From NCBI GenBank assembly GCA_903970315.1, contig CAJCIJ010000107.1, positions 1 through 10,123 of the forward strand: a stretch of DNA of 10,123 nucleotides, in the 5' to 3' direction. The position numbers were made by a program, and so were the translations under genes. The stretch comes from Actinomycetota bacterium. GTDB taxonomy: Bacteria > Actinomycetota > Thermoleophilia > Solirubrobacterales > Solirubrobacteraceae. Every line of letters begins with the position of its first letter. The first letter of the stretch is position 1. This document shows, piece after piece, positions 6,664-10,123 of this stretch. The notes under the pieces were generated by a model. It searched no databases, was not told where the DNA came from, and saw only the letters and a list, made by a program, of their open reading frames with translations.

Positions 6664-8011
6664 GACCCAAACGCATACCACCGGCCCGTTCGCCACCATC
6701 GAGGAGGCTCTCGACGAGATCCGCGCTGGGCGCATGGTGGTGGTGTGTGACGACGCCAAGCGAGAGAACGAGGGCGATCTCGTGATGGCCGCGCAGTTCG
6801 TCACCGCCGAGGCAATCAACTTCATGACCAAGGAGGGCCGGGGCTGGATCTGCCTGGCGCTCACGCCGCAGCGTTGCGAGGAACTCGGCCTGGAGCTGAT
6901 GACCGCCAAGAATGAATCAGCCCTGCAGACGCCGTTCACCGTCACCGTGGAGGCGCGCACCGGCGTCACGACTGGCGTGTCCGCTCACGACCGTGCCCAC
7001 ACCATGCAGGTCGCCGTGGATCCCGCCTCCCGTCCCGACGACCTCGTCCAGCCGGGACACGTCAGCCCGCTGAAGGCCAAGGCCGGAGGGGTGCTCGAGC
7101 GCACCGGCCACACCGAGGCCAGTGTGGACCTGGCGCGGCTTGCCGGCCTGACGCCGGCGGGCGTGATCTGTGAGGTCATGAACCCCGACGGGTCGATGGC
7201 GCGAGTCCCGGAACTTGAGCGCTACTGCCATCACCACGGCCTCAAGATGGTCACGATCGCCGACCTCATCGCCTACAGGCGCCGTCACGACGGCCTCGTC
7301 GAAAAGGTGGTCGCCGCGCACCTGCCAACGGCGTACGGCGACTTTCAGGTGCTCGGCTACCGCTCGCTGGTGGACGACAAGCACCACGTCGCGCTCGTCA
7401 AGGGCGAGGTGGCCGGCGTCAGCGACGTACTCGTCCGTGTGCACTCCGAGTGCCTCACCGGCGACGTTTTTCACTCGCTGCGGTGCGACTGTGGCGAGCA
7501 GCTGGAGGCGGCACTGGCGATGATTGAGCGCGAAGGCCGGGGCGTGTTGCTGTACCTGTCCCAGGAGGGCAGGGGGATTGGGTTGCTCAACAAGCTGCGC
7601 GCCTACCGACTGCAGGAGGACGGCCTGGACACCGTGGAAGCAAACGAGCGCCTGGGCCTACCAGCGGACCTGCGCGATTACGGCATCGGCGCCCAAATCC
7701 TCGCCGACCTGGGTCTCAGCTCGATCCGAATCCTCACCAACAACCCCAAGAAGATCAAGGGGTTGGAGGGCTACGGGCTTTCGGTCAGCGCACAGATCCC
7801 CATCGAGCCGGCGCCCAACGTGCACAACGCCGCATACCTGCGGACCAAGGCCGAGCGTATGGGCCACACGCTGCACCATCAGGGGTTGAACCTGGACGAG
7901 GAGCTGCTGCACTCCGAGCGCGAGCGCGAGCGCCAGCGACCGATCCCGGGACAGGCCGATCCCACCGGTGCGCAAGGCTTCGGCTCCGACGGTGACGGCG
8001 AGTCGCGGTGA
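6650..8011 (+). CDS. ribBA: Bifunctional RibBA: 3,4-dihydroxy-2-butanone-4-phosphate synthase / GTP cyclohydrolase II
   Basis: The fusion supplies both precursors of riboflavin: DHBP from ribulose 5-phosphate (RibB half, about 14-212) and the opened pyrimidine from GTP (RibA half, about 216-410). RibB motifs are RENEGD (38-43, metal and substrate loop), GVTTGVSAHDRA (105-116), PGHVSPLKAKAGGVL (135-149) and GHTEASVDL (153-161). RibA motifs are the zinc ligands C268, C279 and C281 (CLTGDVFHSLRCDC), YLSQEGRGIGL (302-312), DTVEAN (327-332), the LRDY (341-344) Arg equivalent to the E. coli catalytic Arg, and TNNPKK (363-368). At 453 residues it is longer than typical fusions because of a charged tail from about 412 with ERERERQR. 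The start is GTG, overlapping ribE by 14 nt, with AAAGG at 6637-6641. The stop overlaps ribH by 4 nt (GTGA). Both active sites look intact. Confidence 0.97.
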   Translation: MPQTETQTHTTGPFATIEEALDEIRAGRMVVVCDDAKRENEGDLVMAAQFVTAEAINFMTKEGRGWICLALTPQRCEELGLELMTAKNESALQTPFTVTVEARTGVTTGVSAHDRAHTMQVAVDPASRPDDLVQPGHVSPLKAKAGGVLERTGHTEASVDLARLAGLTPAGVICEVMNPDGSMARVPELERYCHHHGLKMVTIADLIAYRRRHDGLVEKVVAAHLPTAYGDFQVLGYRSLVDDKHHVALVKGEVAGVSDVLVRVHSECLTGDVFHSLRCDCGEQLEAALAMIEREGRGVLLYLSQEGRGIGLLNKLRAYRLQEDGLDTVEANERLGLPADLRDYGIGAQILADLGLSSIRILTNNPKKIKGLEGYGLSVSAQIPIEPAPNVHNAAYLRTKAERMGHTLHHQGLNLDEELLHSERERERQRPIPGQADPTGAQGFGSDGDGESR

Positions 8012-8463
8012 CCCCACGTTTTGCGATCGTCGTCGCCCGGTTCTACGGGGACCTGGCGGAGCGCCTGACGGCCGGCGCGACGGCAGCGTTCGCCGAGGCC
8101 GGACATGCCGATGTCGACGTCTTTGACGTCCCCGGCGCCTTCGAGCTGCCGCTGGCGGCCAGCTGGCTCGCGGACAGCGGGCGCTTTGAGGGCATCGCCT
8201 GCCTGGGTGCTGTCATCCGCGGCGAGACCGATCACTACGACCTGGTGTGCGCCGAGGTTGCCCGCGGGATCGCCGATGTTCAGCTGCGCTCCGGCCTGCC
8301 GTGCGCGTTCGGCGTGCTCACTTGCCAGACGATGGAGCAGGCGCTTGCACGGGCCGGCGGCGACAGGCGCGACCAGGGGCGTATGGCCGCCGAAGCGGTG
8401 CTCGCAATGGTCGCGCTGCACGAGCGGGTAAACTCCGGGTCACATGGCCAAGATCTGCCATAG
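8008..8463 (+). CDS. ribH: 6,7-dimethyl-8-ribityllumazine synthase (beta chain)
   Basis: Lumazine synthase condenses the RibD pathway's pyrimidine (after dephosphorylation) with DHBP made by RibBA. The 151-residue protein has the normal length and shows VPGAFELP (41-48), [15 protein letters not shown] (66-80, with the catalytic His76) and [17 protein letters not shown] (101-117, Arg115 for phosphate). Two departures from the usual family text are visible: RFY (11-13) in place of RFN near the N-terminus, and DQG (122-124) in place of the common NKG. The start is GTG in a GTGA overlap with ribBA; the in-frame start agrees with where the family begins. The last 20 nt overlap rpmB, so the final residues (GSHGQDLP) are shaped by that gene and are unlikely to matter for catalysis. 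Family assignment is firm. Confidence 0.95.
   Translation: MTPRFAIVVARFYGDLAERLTAGATAAFAEAGHADVDVFDVPGAFELPLAASWLADSGRFEGIACLGAVIRGETDHYDLVCAEVARGIADVQLRSGLPCAFGVLTCQTMEQALARAGGDRRDQGRMAAEAVLAMVALHERVNSGSHGQDLP
8429..8434 (+). promoter_or_regulatory. Possible -10 element of a leaderless rpmB promoter inside ribH
   Basis: TAAACT fits the TAnnnT pattern and ends 9 nt before the rpmB ATG, the distance expected when transcription starts at or next to the start codon. It is a conspicuous A/T patch in this GC-rich region, and rpmB has no clear SD. No convincing -35 box is visible. The call is inference. Confidence 0.35.
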
Positions 8464-8635
8464 CTGCGGCAAGGGGCCGGCGTTCGGTCATAGCCGGAGC
8501 CACTCGATGGTCGCCACCAAGCGGCGCTTTGATCCCAACCTGCAAAAGGTCCGGGTGCTTGTCGGCGCCACGCCACGTCGCGTCTACGTCTGCACCCGGT
8601 GCCTGAAGGCCGGCAAGGTCACCAAGGCGGCCTAG
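8444..8635 (+). CDS. rpmB: 50S ribosomal protein L28, zinc-ribbon (Cys-containing) form
   Basis: L28 is a small protein of the large ribosomal subunit. The 63-residue sequence begins [12 protein letters not shown], with [19 protein letters not shown] (19-37) and [13 protein letters not shown] (47-59), all typical. Two CxxC pairs (Cys5/Cys8 and Cys50/Cys53) mark the zinc-binding C+ form; organisms that adapt to zinc starvation often keep a second, Cys-free copy elsewhere. The ATG lies 20 nt inside the end of ribH, and no SD is evident, so it is either coupled to ribH translation or made from its own leaderless transcript. A YloV/FakA-type gene follows, which is a common bacterial arrangement. 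Confidence 0.96.
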   Translation: MAKICHSCGKGPAFGHSRSHSMVATKRRFDPNLQKVRVLVGATPRRVYVCTRCLKAGKVTKAA

Positions 8636-8681
8636 GCGACACGAGCGCTTGGCTGCCGGCACCGAACACCACCGACGCACA

Positions 8682-10123
8682 GTGAGCACCGCGACCGACC
8701 AACCGTCGGGACGTCCGGCTGCCCCGGCTGGTCCGCCGAGCCTCGACGGCCCGTCGCGCATGCCCTCGGCGCCATGGGCACCGGGTGGGTGGGGTGTTGA
8801 GGCCGACAACGTCCGGCGCTTCCGCGCCGCCGTAGCGGGGGCGCTGGCACACCTGGAATCGCGGCGCCAGGAGGTCAATGACCTCAACGTGTTCCCCGTG
8901 GCCGACGGGGACACCGGCGACAACATGGCGCTGACGCTGCGGGCAGTTCTTGATGAGCTCGACTGCTTGCAGGCCGCCGCCGGCTCTCACGGCGCCGGCG
9001 AGATTGGGCGCGAGGAGATCGTGCAGTCGGTCGCACGCGCCGCCCTGCTGGGCGCCCGCGGCAACTCCGGCGTGATCCTCTCGCAGCTGATTCGTGGGGC
9101 AACCGAGGAGCTCGTATCGCGGCCGGGCGAGTTGATCGACCCGGCGCTGATAGGCGCCGCACTGCTGAACGCCGCCAACTGCGCGTATGCGTCGGTCCGG
9201 GATCCGGCCGAGGGGACCATCCTGACGGTGGCGCGTGAGATGGCCCACCAGATCGTCGCCGACGTTGCCCACAGTGTCGACGGCAAGCGGCTGGCTCCAG
9301 CCACCGAGGCCTGCGAGCAGGATGCGGTCATCGCCGAGGCCCTGGAGCGAGCCATCGGAGTGGGTGAGGAGTCCGTCAAACGCGGGCCGGAGATGCTCTC
9401 CACGCTGCGCGAGGCCGGCGTTGTGGACGCCGGCGCATACGCACTCACGCTCATCTTCGCCGGCGTCGTGGCGGCGCTGCGTGGCGACGCCCCCCCGGAG
9501 CTCGAGCACTACGCTCCCGCGCGGGTGTCGCACCCCGAGCATGAGTCCAGCACGTTCCGGTACTGCACCAACTTTGCCGTGATCGGCCGCGAGTTGGCGC
9601 CCGGCCAGTTCCTGGCGACGCTCGAGCAGCTCGGTGACTCGGTACTGGTGGTGGGCGACTCGACGACGCTCCGGGTGCATGTCCATACCGACGATCCCGA
9701 GCGGGCGACAGCCGTCTTCAACGGTGCCGGCGAGGTGCTCCACCTCGACGTCGCGGACATGCACGCCCAGGTCGCCGACCGCGCCGATCGCCTCAGACGC
9801 GACGACCGCAACGATGACCAGCGCCAAGGCGACGGTGCGCCGGATACCCCGGCCGCCGGCCGCCGGTTCGTGCGTGCGTCGGTTCGCTGCCGCGCGGTCG
9901 CAGTCGTTAATGGGGACGGGATACGCGCGCTCTATCAGGAGCTCGGTGTCCACACCATCGACGGGGGTCCCACGCTGAACCCGTCGACCTACCAGCTGCT
10001 GGCGGGCATCCACGAGGTTGACGCCGAGGAGGTGGTCCTGCTGCCGTGCAGCGCCAACGTGATGATGGCCGCCGAACGCGCCGCCGAGCTGTCGGACAAG
10101 CGGGTGGTCGTGGTGGGCACCCG
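8682..10123 (+). CDS. DhaL/DegV-domain protein, YloV/FakA family (fatty acid kinase catalytic subunit), cut by right edge
   Basis: The frame is open to the window edge: 480 codons of a protein family usually near 550 residues. The DhaL-like kinase domain shows NVFPVADGDTGDNM (69-82, with Mg-ATP ligands Asp75 and Asp77), ALLGARGNSGVILSQLIRG (121-139), DPAEGTILTVARE (174-186) and GVVDAGAYAL (246-255). The middle domain has FRYCTNFAV (292-300), LGDSVLVVGD (317-326) and VHVHTDDPE (332-340). After a polar linker (about 368-396) comes the C-terminal DegV-like domain with GGPTLNPSTYQLLAGI (428-443) and NVMMAAERAAELSDKR (459-474). FakA phosphorylates fatty acids held by a FakB (DegV) partner, feeding phospholipid synthesis; no FakB gene is in view. 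The GTG at 8682 is my choice, but the ATG at 8760 is possible: neither has an SD, and residues 1-38 are a Pro/Ala-rich extension. A recG gene would be expected next. Confidence 0.92.
   Translation, partial: MSTATDQPSGRPAAPAGPPSLDGPSRMPSAPWAPGGWGVEADNVRRFRAAVAGALAHLESRRQEVNDLNVFPVADGDTGDNMALTLRAVLDELDCLQAAAGSHGAGEIGREEIVQSVARAALLGARGNSGVILSQLIRGATEELVSRPGELIDPALIGAALLNAANCAYASVRDPAEGTILTVAREMAHQIVADVAHSVDGKRLAPATEACEQDAVIAEALERAIGVGEESVKRGPEMLSTLREAGVVDAGAYALTLIFAGVVAALRGDAPPELEHYAPARVSHPEHESSTFRYCTNFAVIGRELAPGQFLATLEQLGDSVLVVGDSTTLRVHVHTDDPERATAVFNGAGEVLHLDVADMHAQVADRADRLRRDDRNDDQRQGDGAPDTPAAGRRFVRASVRCRAVAVVNGDGIRALYQELGVHTIDGGPTLNPSTYQLLAGIHEVDAEEVVLLPCSANVMMAAERAAELSDKRVVVVGT

Noticed and set aside
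8619..10013. 464-codon open frame on the minus strand opposite the FakA-like gene
   Set aside because: The plus strand carries clear DhaL and DegV-like motifs throughout; the minus-strand frame shows none.
1..10123. Searched by eye for tRNA genes, CRISPR arrays, insertion sequence ends, toxin-antitoxin pairs and defence genes
   Set aside because: None seen; nearly all of the window is filled by recognisable coding sequence with short gaps.

Overview
The window comes from a very GC-rich bacterium, most likely an actinobacterium. GTG and TTG starts, 4-nt stop/start overlaps and long antisense shadow ORFs all fit that. The wording of the membrane glycosyltransferases and the riboflavin genes recalls the Thermoleophilia/Solirubrobacterales branch, but this is recognition from memory, not a search. 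Nothing looks recently transferred: I see no insertion sequence, phage gene, tRNA, rRNA or CRISPR array.

Layout. (1) Positions 1-1184, minus strand: the N-terminus of a probable SAM-dependent methyltransferase, cut by the left edge, preceded by a complete DPM1-like family 2 glycosyltransferase; the two overlap by 4 nt. (2) Positions 1185-1331: a divergent intergenic region with a 15-nt-period direct repeat and a 9-bp inverted repeat. (3) Positions 1332-4737, plus strand: two polytopic GT-C-type glycosyltransferase-like membrane proteins overlapping by 14 nt. (4) Positions 4738-4820: a short gap with a GC-rich hairpin and a possible weak promoter. (5) Positions 4821-8463, plus strand: a riboflavin biosynthesis operon in the order ribD, ribE (riboflavin synthase), ribBA, ribH. 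(6) Positions 8444-8635: rpmB (ribosomal protein L28, zinc-ribbon form), which starts inside the end of ribH. (7) Position 8682 to the right edge: a DhaL/DegV-type protein of the YloV/FakA family (fatty acid kinase catalytic subunit), cut by the edge.

How the genes work together. The left half looks like a small envelope-glycan cassette. A GT2 enzyme of the kind that makes polyprenyl-phosphate sugars sits back to back with two GT-C proteins of the kind that use such lipid-linked sugars outside the membrane; a methyltransferase may decorate the product. The rib operon encodes all the committed enzymes from GTP and ribulose 5-phosphate to riboflavin: RibA and RibB activities fused in RibBA, deaminase and reductase fused in RibD, then lumazine synthase RibH and riboflavin synthase RibE. 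The pyrimidine phosphatase and the FAD synthetase are not here. rpmB followed by a YloV-type gene is a familiar bacterial gene order, often followed by recG, so the right end looks like conserved core genome.

Most of the window is ordinary housekeeping sequence. I found no convincing new system. The points most worth a second look are the GT2/GT-C cassette, the ribH/rpmB overlap with a possible leaderless promoter, and a few departures from family consensus in RibH, RibBA, RibD and the FakA-like protein.
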